From: Verrucomicrobiales bacterium
GTDB lineage: Bacteria; Verrucomicrobiota; Verrucomicrobiia; Limisphaerales; Palsa-1400
Assembly (NCBI GenBank): GCA_003138485.1
Contig: PLGF01000070.1
Location: forward strand, 1 to 45,377
Reading direction: 5' to 3'
DNA length: 45,377 nucleotides
Part shown: in pieces, positions 33,509-42,203 of the stretch
Layout of the letters: each line of letters opens with the position of its first letter
How positions within the stretch are numbered: position 1 is the stretch's first letter
Position numbers and translations under genes: made by a program
The notes under the pieces: model-generated
The model's input: the letters and a program-made list of their open reading frames with translations, nothing else
Told to the model about the DNA's origin: nothing
The model's database searches: none

Positions 33509-34642
33509 ATGCAAAAAGCCATGCCGTCCAATGCGGGGTCATCCACGGTTTCGCAATTGGCCCGAGTCCTGCGCGAGGGTGCGTTTCCGGCGCTCCGGCT
33601 GCTGGCGCGTCCCAGCACTCTGGTTCAAATCCCGCGGCGGCTCAGGGAAGGGCTGGGGCCGGTTCAGCGCATGTTTGTTCAAGCTCACAATAACCGGGAA
33701 ATGGCGCGCATGCTCCGGGAAGAAGCGCCGGTGACCATTCTTTCCTCCTTTGCCCGCTCCGGCAGCACATGGGATTGTTACCTCCTTTGCGATGTCCTAT
33801 TGCAGAACCAAGGGATCGAGACGACCACCGCGTTGCCGATTGATCCCGACAGGATCATCGTGCATTACTACGCGAAATTGATCGCCCGGCGGGAGACGTC
33901 CGTCCGGACGCCCGGCTGCATGATCCGGACGCACGACACGATTCCCATGTTGCGGGAGCTTATTGGAGGCGAGCCGGATTTGCGCAAATGGAGATACCAC
34001 TATCTTTATCGGACTCCCGAAGACGTCCTGGTTTCGACGTTTCACCTTTATCGGCGGGAGAAGTACCTGCACAGCGAATTCAGCCACGACATTGATCTGT
34101 TTTGCCTCAACTTTGTTCCCGGATGGATCAAGCACGTCGAAAGTTTTCTCAACGCGCTGGACGAGGGGGTCGATGTTCACCTGGTCTCCTATGAGCAACT
34201 GCTGCGCGAGCCGGCGGCGGTTTTGAGCGATACATTGCGATGGCTGGGGATACCGCACACCGACGCCATGGTGGCCCGAGCCCATTCGAACATGCAATTC
34301 GCCAAGCTCCAGGCCAGGGAGGCCAAGGCGCTGGGGAGCAGGAAGTCTTTGTTCCGCCGCGGATACCGTGAAGGGTTCCCTTATGCGACTCAACTCGCTC
34401 CGGGCAAAGTTCCTTTCTTCCGCCACGGCAAGGATGGAGCGGGCAAGATGGAGTTGAAGCCCGAGACGCTCTCCAGAATTCGAGAGGCGACCCAGGCTGT
34501 GTTCGCCCGCGCCAACGAAAGTCTGGCCCGTCAATCTTCGCGCCCTCAGGCGGAACGGAAGGAGCCACCTCAGGCTTTTTCCGCTGAACCGGATTCGCGC
34601 GGCTGTCGCGCCGAAGTCCTCCCGGCATCCAACGGTCATTAG
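33509..34642 (+). CDS. PAPS-dependent sulfotransferase
   Basis: The 377-residue protein has the 5'-phosphosulfate loop ILSSFARSGSTWDCYLL (about 77-93), with R-S-G-S-T-W for cofactor binding, and a 3'-phosphate site WRYHYLYRTPEDVLVSTFHL with an acceptor-side region LVSYEQLLREPAAVL. This is the fold of carbohydrate/small-molecule sulfotransferases (Sulfotransfer_1 type). In this setting the likely acceptor is a surface glycan. The about 75-residue N-terminal extension and a long charged C-terminal tail (after about 325) show no known domain. The start MQKAMPSNAGSS follows a promoter-like sequence at some distance; no clear Shine-Dalgarno sequence. The next gene starts 17 bases after the stop, so they probably form an operon. 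Confidence 0.87.
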   Translation: MQKAMPSNAGSSTVSQLARVLREGAFPALRLLARPSTLVQIPRRLREGLGPVQRMFVQAHNNREMARMLREEAPVTILSSFARSGSTWDCYLLCDVLLQNQGIETTTALPIDPDRIIVHYYAKLIARRETSVRTPGCMIRTHDTIPMLRELIGGEPDLRKWRYHYLYRTPEDVLVSTFHLYRREKYLHSEFSHDIDLFCLNFVPGWIKHVESFLNALDEGVDVHLVSYEQLLREPAAVLSDTLRWLGIPHTDAMVARAHSNMQFAKLQAREAKALGSRKSLFRRGYREGFPYATQLAPGKVPFFRHGKDGAGKMELKPETLSRIREATQAVFARANESLARQSSRPQAERKEPPQAFSAEPDSRGCRAEVLPASNGH

Positions 34643-34659
34643 TTTATTTGACAATCCGC

Positions 34660-37560
34660 ATGGCTACGCGCACGGCTTCAACGGCTCCAAAGTCCACCAG
34701 GCAGGCAACATATTGCTGGGTCTTGCTGGCATTGCTCGGTGGGACGCTGCTGGTATTGTTTCACAACAGCCTGACAGCTTACCAGATTCTTTTTGCCAAC
34801 GACGCGCCGCTTGGATTCCTAAAGGCTGAATGCAATCGGCTGCCGGAGCGGTTCGCGGGGACATGGCGGGCTTTGAGTTGGCTGGGCGGCGCGGCCCCCA
34901 GCCCTGCGCCCACCCTATCCTATCTTCTGCTTACCGTTGTTTCGCCCGAAGTGTATTTGAAAATCTACGCGCCTTTGACCCTCCTCTTCGTCGGCTTCTG
35001 CGCCTGGGTTTTCTTCCGGCAATTGCGATTCCACCCTGTGGTTTGCATTCTGGGGGCGGTGGCCGCTGGGTTGAATGCGCATTGCTTTTCGGTGGCTTGC
35101 TGGGGCCTGGGGGCTTGGAACATCGCCATTGGCATGGTTTTTCTGGCTCTGGCGGCACTCTCGGCCAAATCCATCAAACAAACCTGGGCCAAGGCTGTTT
35201 TGGCCGGGCTGGCGGTTGGCATGGGTCTGATGGAAGGGTTTGATGTCGGGGCCATCCTGAGCGTACTTGTCGGAGTATTTGTCGTGTTTCGGGCTTTGAT
35301 CGAAGAGGCGCCCACTGGCCAGAAAGTCGGGCGCGCCATCCTCTCCGAAGCCTTGGTCATCCTTTTCGCGGGCTTCATCGCCGTCCACACCATATCCATG
35401 CTGATTGAAACTCAAGTCCAAGGGGTGGCGATGATGGAACAGGACCAAGCCACCAAGGAACAACGTTGGAAAAGTGCCACACAATGGAGCATGCCCAAAG
35501 TGGAATCGCTCGAGATCCTCGTGCCCGGGCTCTTTGGATATCGCATGCTCGGAAACATCACAGACTCTGACCGCTCCAGCGCCTATTGGGGCGAGATCGG
35601 GCAGGACTCCAGAATTCCCATTTTACAAGGGAGCGATCTCAAACTGGGCCAGCAAACGGCCACAAACATGAACGCTACGCCGGAGTTGGTCTATGCCCTG
35701 GCGTCGGATGATCCCCAAACCCGCAAGGACGCCATTACGACGATTGTCAAGAAATCCGGCGCATACTGGCGCTATCGCGGAACGGGTGAATTCGCGGGCA
35801 CGCTGGTGTCGCTCCTGGCCCTCTTTGCCCTGGCCAATCTCTGGCGCGCCAACACCCCGTTGTCGAAGTCCGAGCGGCTGGCCGTCGGTTTTTGGGGTGT
35901 TGCCGCGGTGTTCTCTCTGCTGGCGGCCTGCGGACGATTTGGGTTTCTCTATCACCTCCTCTATCAACTGCCTTATTTTTCCACCATCCGCAATCCGATC
36001 AAATTCCTGCACCCATTTCACGTTGCCTGGGTGATTTTGGCGGCATACGGGATGGAGGCGCTGTGCCGCCGTTTATTAAGCGGGCGGCCCAAGCCCGTGG
36101 ACCCGCAGGCAAAGGTATTCGGTTTTGAAAAAAAATGGGCGGCCTTCAGCCTGCTGCTGGTCGCCGCATCAGTCGTGGGGTTCTTGCTCCTGAACTTCAA
36201 GTATAAGCATCACTGGATCGACTATCTCGAGGCCCAAACCTTCACTCCCGCAATGGCTCTGAGCATCGTGAATTTTTCCCTCGGCCAGATTGTCTGGTTT
36301 ATCGTTTGTCTGATCCTTTCGGCTGGCCTCCTCATTGCGATGTTGAGCGGCTTCCGGGCGGATTCCGCCGGGCGGACCGCGTGGATATTCATGGGCGCGC
36401 TGCTGATCGTTGATCTGGCGCGGGCGGATGCTCCCTGGATTCGCTACTACGATTACGGCGAGAAGTACTCTCTCAACCCCATCGTGGACTTTCTTCAGGA
36501 CAAGCCATACGAACACCGCGTCATCGGCAAGCTTGAGCCTAAAGGCCCCGGCAGCGGACTTCAACCGGGCTTCGGCGAACTCTATTTCTTCTGGCTGCAA
36601 AATGATTTCCCCTACCACAACATCCAAAGCCTGGATTTCGCGCAGATGCCGCGCACGCCCGAGTTGGATCGGAACTATTTCAATGCCTTCCAACTGAAGG
36701 GCACCGATATTCGCACTACCGACTTGTGGCCCGCCATTCGCTTGTGGCAACTGACCAACACCCGCTACATCCTGATCATGGCCAGCGGCGCCGAAATGTT
36801 GAACAGCCGCCTCGATCCCGCCCACCGCAGCTTCCGCGACCGAATCTTCTTCGACATGCATCGCAAAGCCGATGCTCTGGCAGCGACCGACTTTGGCGAT
36901 TACACGGTGGACACCGGCACAAAAGGCGCCTATGCGGTGGTGGAGTACGGAGACGCTCTCCCGCGGGCCAAACTCTATTCCAACTGGACAACTCCAACCA
37001 ACGACGACGCGGCGCTGCAAATGCTGACCTCCCACGATTTCGATCCAACCCAAAGCGTTGTGCTCTCCCCCGAAACACCAGCCCCGGCGCCCTCCTCCCC
37101 CGCCGCTGATCCCGGCGCCGTCTCCATCACTCAATATCGGCCCAAACTTGTCGAACTTCAGGCCAAAGTCAAAACCCCGGCCATCTTATTGCTCAACGAC
37201 CACTTCGCTCCCAATTGGAATCTGTGGGTCGATAACAAGCCCGCCCCGATTCTCCGCTGCAATTATCTCATGCGCGGCGTCTATCTTGCCCCAGGCAGCC
37301 ACACGGTCGATTTCCGATTCCAGCCCTCTTTGAAAACCCTTTACGTCACCCTCTCCGCCTACGTTGCGGGCTTTGCGCTGGCGGGATACCTTCTGGCAAC
37401 ACGCTCGGCGCCTGACGCCGCGTCGGCCCCTCGTCCGGCTCCATCCCCTGCCCCGCCCAGCCCGGTGAATCCACCCCCGCAAGCGCCGCCCGCCAACAGC
37501 TCCCCTGGCAGGAAAAAAGGAAATGGCGGCAATCAAACCAAGCCCCCCCGCAAAGCGTAA
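34660..37560 (+). CDS. YfhO-like multispanning membrane protein (GT-C type)
   Basis: From ATG 34660 (MATRTASTAPKSTRQATYCW) the product has 966 residues; a TTG at 34648 is also in frame. There are about 11-13 membrane helices, for example WVLLALLGGTLLVLFHNSL, LSYLLLTVVSPEVYLKIYAP and FWGVAAVFSLLAACGRFGFL. A YQLPYFSTIRNPIKFLHPFH segment fits the YfhO-type topology. A large loop of about 350 residues lies between the last helix pair and ends in LLNDHFAPNWNLWVDN...GSHTVDFRF, as in YfhO proteins. The cytoplasmic tail is Pro-rich then Lys-rich (GRKKGNGG). YfhO relatives attach sugars to membrane glycolipids or lipoteichoic acids; here a role in surface glycan modification is inferred. It follows the sulfotransferase in the same direction. 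Confidence 0.8.
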   Translation: MATRTASTAPKSTRQATYCWVLLALLGGTLLVLFHNSLTAYQILFANDAPLGFLKAECNRLPERFAGTWRALSWLGGAAPSPAPTLSYLLLTVVSPEVYLKIYAPLTLLFVGFCAWVFFRQLRFHPVVCILGAVAAGLNAHCFSVACWGLGAWNIAIGMVFLALAALSAKSIKQTWAKAVLAGLAVGMGLMEGFDVGAILSVLVGVFVVFRALIEEAPTGQKVGRAILSEALVILFAGFIAVHTISMLIETQVQGVAMMEQDQATKEQRWKSATQWSMPKVESLEILVPGLFGYRMLGNITDSDRSSAYWGEIGQDSRIPILQGSDLKLGQQTATNMNATPELVYALASDDPQTRKDAITTIVKKSGAYWRYRGTGEFAGTLVSLLALFALANLWRANTPLSKSERLAVGFWGVAAVFSLLAACGRFGFLYHLLYQLPYFSTIRNPIKFLHPFHVAWVILAAYGMEALCRRLLSGRPKPVDPQAKVFGFEKKWAAFSLLLVAASVVGFLLLNFKYKHHWIDYLEAQTFTPAMALSIVNFSLGQIVWFIVCLILSAGLLIAMLSGFRADSAGRTAWIFMGALLIVDLARADAPWIRYYDYGEKYSLNPIVDFLQDKPYEHRVIGKLEPKGPGSGLQPGFGELYFFWLQNDFPYHNIQSLDFAQMPRTPELDRNYFNAFQLKGTDIRTTDLWPAIRLWQLTNTRYILIMASGAEMLNSRLDPAHRSFRDRIFFDMHRKADALAATDFGDYTVDTGTKGAYAVVEYGDALPRAKLYSNWTTPTNDDAALQMLTSHDFDPTQSVVLSPETPAPAPSSPAADPGAVSITQYRPKLVELQAKVKTPAILLLNDHFAPNWNLWVDNKPAPILRCNYLMRGVYLAPGSHTVDFRFQPSLKTLYVTLSAYVAGFALAGYLLATRSAPDAASAPRPAPSPAPPSPVNPPPQAPPANSSPGRKKGNGGNQTKPPRKA

Positions 37561-37574
37561 ACGCCGAATCCGCC

Positions 37575-38549
37575 TCATCCGACCGTAACGTCGCCGCCGA
37601 TGATGCGTTCCAGGTGGCCGTGCGCGCCCCGCACCAGCAACGCGCCGTCGTCGTCCAGCGATTCGGCCTGGCCGCGGATGACCCGGTCCCCCACGCGGAT
37701 GCTCACCTCGCGACCCAAGGTGCTGCACCGTTCCTGCCATTGCTCCGCCAAAACCTCGAAGTGGCCCTTGTTGATCAGATCGTAGTCGCGGTCCAATTCC
37801 CGCAGGATCGCCACCGCCAACTCCGAGCGGTTCACCTTCGCTCCCGTTTCGATCGCCAGTGAAGTGGCCGTCTGGCGCAACGCCGCCGGGAAATCCTCCG
37901 TCTCAAGGTTCACGTCCATGCCGATGCCCAGCAGAAGGTCTTTCAAATGATCCAACTCAGCGCTCATCTCGGTCAGAATGCCCGCAACTTTCCGGCCGCG
38001 AATCAGGATGTCGTTGGGCCACTTGATGTCAGGCACGATGCCCGTTTGCAGGGTAATCGCGCGCGCCAGGGCGGTCGCCGCGGCGATGGTCAATTGGGTG
38101 GCGCCTGCCGGGGCGATGTTGGGGCGGAGCAGAACGGTGAACCAGAGGCCCTTGCCCGCTGGCGAAAGCCACACGCGGCCCATCCGGCCGCGCCCTTTGC
38201 TTTGGGACTCCGCGAAAACCACCGCGCCTTCCCGGGCTTCTCCACGCGCCAGACGGGCGGCGACATCGTTGGTGGAAGTCGTTTCCTGGAAAACGTGAAT
38301 CTCCCGGCCAATCACCCGCGTCAATCCCAGTCGTGAATACAGATCGTCCGCGTGGAGCGAGTCGGGTGAGGAGAGCAGACGGTAGCCACGGTGGGGACTG
38401 GCCTCGATGTCGTAACCCAGGGCGCGGAGTTGCTCAATATGCCCCCAAACGCCGGCGCGGGTCATGCCCAGTTGGCGGGACAATTCCGCCCCGGAAACAC
38501 CCCACGACATCTCGCGCAAGGCGCAAAGAATGCTCGCATCCACCGTCAT
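37575..38549 (-). CDS. birA: Biotin--[acetyl-CoA-carboxylase] ligase with HTH domain
   Basis: BirA charges the biotin carrier protein and, with its N-terminal winged helix, may repress biotin genes. The 324-residue product has the HTH (GAELSRQLGMTRAGVWGHIE), the biotin-binding loop SKGRGRMGRVWLSPAGKGLW and a catalytic lysine region IKWPNDILIRGRKVAGILTE. The C-terminal SH3-like domain follows (GREVSIRVGDRVIRGQAESL). The start overlaps the nadC stop by four bases, so it is the second gene of a nadC-birA unit. Possession of the HTH suggests that bioB, about 8 kb away, could be a target; no operator was searched for. Confidence 0.96.
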   Translation of the reverse strand: MTVDASILCALREMSWGVSGAELSRQLGMTRAGVWGHIEQLRALGYDIEASPHRGYRLLSSPDSLHADDLYSRLGLTRVIGREIHVFQETTSTNDVAARLARGEAREGAVVFAESQSKGRGRMGRVWLSPAGKGLWFTVLLRPNIAPAGATQLTIAAATALARAITLQTGIVPDIKWPNDILIRGRKVAGILTEMSAELDHLKDLLLGIGMDVNLETEDFPAALRQTATSLAIETGAKVNRSELAVAILRELDRDYDLINKGHFEVLAEQWQERCSTLGREVSIRVGDRVIRGQAESLDDDGALLVRGAHGHLERIIGGDVTVG

Positions 38550-39391
38550 CCCGGCTCCTCGAAATCCAGCCCGATGTCCGACGCCCGGGCCGAATGCGTC
38601 AGCGCGCCCACCGATATGAAATCAACGCCCGTCTCCGCGATGGCCCGGACCGTCGGCAGGGAGACGCCGCCGCTGGCCTCCGTTTTGGCGCGGCCGTTGA
38701 CGATCCAGACCGCGGCTCGTAAATCCTCGACGGACATGTTGTCAAACAAAATTATGTCGGCCCGCGCCACCACGGCCTGCTCGACCTGTTCGAGAGTTTC
38801 GGCCTCGACCTCCACCTGCAATTGCGGGTATTGCGCGCGCGCCCGGCGCACCGCCGCTTCGATGGCGTTGGGCGCTTCGCCGCGCAAGGCGGCCAGGTGA
38901 TTGTCCTTGATCAGGATTCGGTCATAGAGGCCGAAACGCTGGTTGCCCCCGCCGCCCTGCGTGACAGCGTATTTTTCCAGTTGACGCCATCCGGGCGTCG
39001 TCTTGCGCGTGTCCAGAATGCGGGCGCGCGTCCCGGCCACCGCCTCGACAAATCGCGCCGTCAACGTCGCCACGCCCGAAAGCCGTTGCACGAAATTCAA
39101 CGCGACACGCTCCCCCGTCAACAGCGCCCGCGCCGGCCCGCGCACCCGCATTAAAACTTGTCCCCGGGCGGCCTTCTGGCCGTCTTCGATCTGCCGCGCG
39201 ATCTCTACCGCTGGGGAAACCTCCTTGAAAACCGCCTCCGCCAGAGCCAAACCGCACGCCACCAGCGGTTCGCGCGCGGCCATCAGCGCCGACGCGACCG
39301 CTTCCGCCGGCACCGTCGCCAGCGTCGTCGCGTCGCCCGCCCCAACATCCTCGCGCAGCGCCTGCCGCACGATTTCGAGGTCCACATTCAC
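38546..39391 (-). CDS. nadC: Nicotinate-nucleotide pyrophosphorylase (carboxylating)
   Basis: NadC converts quinolinate and PRPP to nicotinate mononucleotide, a step of de novo NAD synthesis. The 281 residues show NFVQRLSGVATLT, the active-site RKTTPGWRQLEKYAV, GGGGNQRFGLYDRILIKDNH, and the C-terminal DIILFDNMSVEDLR. In well-studied enzymes the second motif is G-G-G-x-N-H-R; here the His is Gln151, which is unusual for a catalytic-site residue. Other key Arg and Lys residues are present. It is the first gene of a nadC-birA pair with a four-base overlap. The upstream region up to the divergent gene contains two palindromic elements. Confidence 0.95.
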   Translation of the reverse strand: MNVDLEIVRQALREDVGAGDATTLATVPAEAVASALMAAREPLVACGLALAEAVFKEVSPAVEIARQIEDGQKAARGQVLMRVRGPARALLTGERVALNFVQRLSGVATLTARFVEAVAGTRARILDTRKTTPGWRQLEKYAVTQGGGGNQRFGLYDRILIKDNHLAALRGEAPNAIEAAVRRARAQYPQLQVEVEAETLEQVEQAVVARADIILFDNMSVEDLRAAVWIVNGRAKTEASGGVSLPTVRAIAETGVDFISVGALTHSARASDIGLDFEEPG

Positions 39392-39423
39392 AAATTGGAG
39401 TTCAACATTAAACGACCCCCCCG

Positions 39424-39546
39424 ATCATTAGCGACTTCTCCAGGAGCGCGGCGTCTCGACCGCACCCGTCGGCGTCCCGCCGACGGAATCCCCCATCCAA
39501 GACCTCCCCGCCATTTTGGCGGGTTCGCAAGTAGGTCGCTAATGAT
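39424..39546. repeat. MITE-like element 1 with 12-base terminal inverted repeats
   Basis: ATCATTAGCGAC (39424-39435) and GTCGCTAATGAT (39535-39546) are perfect inverted repeats at the ends of a 123-base element. Inside are two more hairpins: CGTCGGCGTCCCGCCGACG and CCGCCATTTTGGCGG. The element has no coding capacity and lies just upstream of nadC. A target duplication is not obvious. It shares architecture, but not sequence, with the neighbouring element. Confidence 0.6.
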
Positions 39547-39629
39547 TCGGGTTAAACGAACCACGCAAAAAATGCGCCCCTTGACGGTGAAAATCAAACT
39601 CTATACTCTGAACTCGGAAATAAAATTGG

Positions 39630-39736
39630 GCGCATGACAAAGACCTTCACGCCGTCGGTAGGGCGGTGCTGCTGCGCCGCCCAAGAATTCAGGGCAGATC
39701 TGCCCTACCAGGAAGGTGAGGAGTTTTGTCATGCGC
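39630..39736. repeat. MITE-like element 2 with nested palindromes
   Basis: GCGCATGACAAA (39630-39641) and TTTGTCATGCGC (39725-39736) are perfect 12-base inverted repeats around a 107-base element. Nested inside are GGTAGGGC/GCCCTACC (39657-39664 and 39702-39709), a GGGCGG/CCGCCC hairpin, and the 16-base perfect palindrome AGGGCAGATCTGCCCT. It could fold into a cruciform. It ends 20 bases before the TTG start of the next gene, so it may affect that gene's transcript. Confidence 0.65.
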
Positions 39737-39756
39737 ACTGAAACAAAACTCGACCA

Positions 39757-41196
39757 TTGCCAAAAACACCCGTCATCTCCGTGGAACAAATGCGCCAATG
39801 GGAAAGCGCTTCCTGGGCCGCGGGCAAGACCGCAGGCGCGGTGATCCAGGAAGTCGGCCGGATTCTGGCGCGACGCATTTTGGAATTGACCAACCCCGGC
39901 GACACCATCTGGATTCTTGCCGGCAAAGGCCATAACGGAGATGACGCGCGCGCCATCCCCCCTCACTTGTCGGCGCGCGACGCGCTCCTGATCGACGCCT
40001 CCGATCCTGGACGTGGTTTGGCCGAGTTCTCGCGCCGCCTCCAAACCCGGAGCGCCAACCAGCCGCGCTGGATCATCGACGGACTGTTTGGCATCGGCCT
40101 CAATCGCCCGCTCGACGCGCCCTGGCGCGCGTTGATCGAGGCCGTCAATGCCGCAGCCATTCCCATCCTCGCCGTGGATGTCCCATCCGGCCTGAACGCC
40201 GACACCGGAGCGACGGAAGGGGCGGCGATCCGGGCCGCGCTAACTTTGACCCTGGGCGCGCCCAAGGCGGGCCTGCTCAAAGCCGCCGCTTTCACGGGAC
40301 GCTTGGAGACGGAGCCAGACATTGGCTTGATCCCCTGCCCTCTGAGCGCCGAGTTGAACTGGACGCTGCCCGAAGACTTCGCCGATCTTCCTCCGCCCCG
40401 CCCCGCGGAGGCGAACAAGGGAAATTACGGCCACGCCGCGATCTTCGCCGGAAGCCTGGGTTACCACGGAGCGTGTGTGTTGGCGTCGCGCGGCGCTTTG
40501 CGGGCCAACCCCGGATTGGTGACGGCCTTCCCGCAGGAACCAGTTTACCTCCCCGTCGCCGCCCAACTTCAGTCCGCGATGGTTCAACCCTGGCAGCCTG
40601 GCAAGCCGCCGCCAAAAACCTGCACCGCCATGCTCTTCGGCCCCGGCCTGGCGGCGGAAGGATTGGACGCGGCGCTCAAGGAACAAACGCGCGCCTGCTG
40701 GCGCTCGGCGCCGCAGGCCGTCGTCGTTGACGCCAGCGCCCTCGACTGGCTTGCGCCCGGCGCGCCAACCGCGGAGGCCATCCGCGTGATAACTCCGCAT
40801 CCCGGCGAGGCCGGACGCCTCCTGGGCTGCTCCGCCGCCGAAGTCCAGGCAGACCGCGTGGCGGCGCTGCGTGATTTATCGAAAAAATTCGGCAATTGTT
40901 ACGTCGTGCTCAAAGGCAATCAAACGCTCGTGGGCCGCGCGAAGGGCGACGTATCCGTCAACAGCTCAGGCAACCCGTCCTTGGCGCAGGGGGGAAGCGG
41001 GGACGTGCTGGCGGGATACTTGACAGGATTGCTGGCCCAGCCGGGCTGGGCTGCGGACCCGCTCCTGGCGATCCGCTTTGCCGTCTGGCAACACGGCGCC
41101 GCAGCCGACCAACTATCGAGAATCAAACCCCATTGGATCGTGGATGAATTACTCGAATGCCTGGGAGACGCCCCCCCGCGGCGCGCGCTGTTCTGA
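39757..41196 (+). CDS. nnr: Bifunctional NAD(P)H-hydrate epimerase / ADP-dependent NAD(P)H-hydrate dehydratase
   Basis: The fused enzyme repairs hydrated NADH/NADPH: an N-terminal YjeF_N epimerase and a C-terminal ribokinase-like dehydratase. In the 479 residues the epimerase shows ILAGKGHNGDDARAIPPHLS, DGLFGIGLNRPLDAPWRAL and AVDVPSGLNADTGATEGAA. The dehydratase shows NKGNYGHAAIFAGSLGYHGA, ITPHPGEAGRLLG and AQGGSGDVLAGYLTGLLA. The nucleotide-loop phrase GHNGDD replaces the more usual G-x-G-N-N-G-G-D. The first possible start is TTG 39757; ATG 39790 (MRQWESASWA) is an alternative. It is divergent from nadC, which is also a NAD gene. Confidence 0.93.
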   Translation: MPKTPVISVEQMRQWESASWAAGKTAGAVIQEVGRILARRILELTNPGDTIWILAGKGHNGDDARAIPPHLSARDALLIDASDPGRGLAEFSRRLQTRSANQPRWIIDGLFGIGLNRPLDAPWRALIEAVNAAAIPILAVDVPSGLNADTGATEGAAIRAALTLTLGAPKAGLLKAAAFTGRLETEPDIGLIPCPLSAELNWTLPEDFADLPPPRPAEANKGNYGHAAIFAGSLGYHGACVLASRGALRANPGLVTAFPQEPVYLPVAAQLQSAMVQPWQPGKPPPKTCTAMLFGPGLAAEGLDAALKEQTRACWRSAPQAVVVDASALDWLAPGAPTAEAIRVITPHPGEAGRLLGCSAAEVQADRVAALRDLSKKFGNCYVVLKGNQTLVGRAKGDVSVNSSGNPSLAQGGSGDVLAGYLTGLLAQPGWAADPLLAIRFAVWQHGAAADQLSRIKPHWIVDELLECLGDAPPRRALF

Positions 41197-41477
41197 GGAG
41201 GCAGGCGCATCTCGATTTTGAGCGATGCCAGGCATAAGGCCCGCCGGGAGCCTCGCCATCTGCCATACTGCCAAGCCCGTTGCATAGACTACCTATGAGG
41301 CCAGAGGAACAGCCGCGAAAAAGCGCAAAAGACGCATAAACAAACGAACCGTTTCGCTCCAGTCAACGTTCTTGTCAAACCCAAGACTGTCATAATTCCA
41401 GGACCATTTGGCCCCTGCAAAGCTACGGTACGACCCCTTTTGAATGATCGACGAAAGCGAAATTGTCCCCTGAGTTA

Positions 41478-42203
41478 TTACCGAGTCGCTAAGTCTAAAA
41501 ACTGACTAAACAGTCCTCCACAGTTCTCCAATGCATCGTTCAACACTTCCATAGGCCGACCGAGCTTCCAGTAGCGCAGATGTCCAGAACCTCGGTTCTC
41601 AACCTCCACCAGTATTCCACGATGGAGTAATGCAGGAATGCAATCGCTAATAAATGAATTGCTGCTGCGCCCCAGTTTCGTCCGTATGACACCCTCGCTG
41701 ACGCGCGTGTTCCGTAAAAAAACGCGTAGTACCTTACCAAATTCGAGAGTCGCATCTTCCGGAGATCGGCGTCGCGGTGGCGCCACCGTCTCAACAGCAG
41801 GTTCCAAAAAGGTAATCCCAAGTCGTCCTAATTGATCTCGACACGCAGAAGGGTCGTAAATTGTTACAGACTCATCACTCATATTGACGCAGTCCAGTGC
41901 AGCTCCGGAAGCACTCACATTGCGGAATACTGTCGAGTTCCAGACGTCCAATCTCGTAAAATGGCAATTTGAAAACTTGCAATCCTCTAGCGTCGTGTTT
42001 TGCAAACTTGAATCCGCAAAAAAGCAATCCTCAAAGCTCACTCCCCTCAGTTTCTTACCCTTAAGAACCTGCGGTGGGAACGACATTCGATAAAGCGCAA
42101 TCGGTTCGGCTTCTAAACCGCTTAAAAGATTCAAAACTAACATAGTGCAATTCTCGTGGGTATATGTCGTTTGCCCATCCAGCGTGCCAACTTCACAAAA
42201 CAA
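41478..42203 (-). pseudogene. Pentapeptide-type protein with winged-helix tail, 5'-truncated
   Basis: The frame is open to about 42255 and reads QRWLSRETARQRIIASLFCE at its upstream end, so the 5' part of the protein is missing. Residues from KKLRGVSFEDCFFADSSL to NCHFTRLDVWNST are degenerate pentapeptide repeats (A/S-x-L/F-x-x). The C-terminal part (FGKVLRVFLRNTRVSEGVIR ... LLHRGILVEVENRGSGHLRY) resembles a winged helix. The 5' end overlaps the tail of the NYN-like frame in a different register. Base composition is more AT-rich than elsewhere in the window. The upstream gap 41197-41477 holds no supported gene. Possibly a fragment of an NTPase-containing defence or regulatory protein; this is inference. 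Confidence 0.5.

Noticed and set aside
41540-41821. 93-residue minus-strand frame inside the pentapeptide-type gene
   Set aside because: It overlaps the better supported frame in another register and has no domain of its own.
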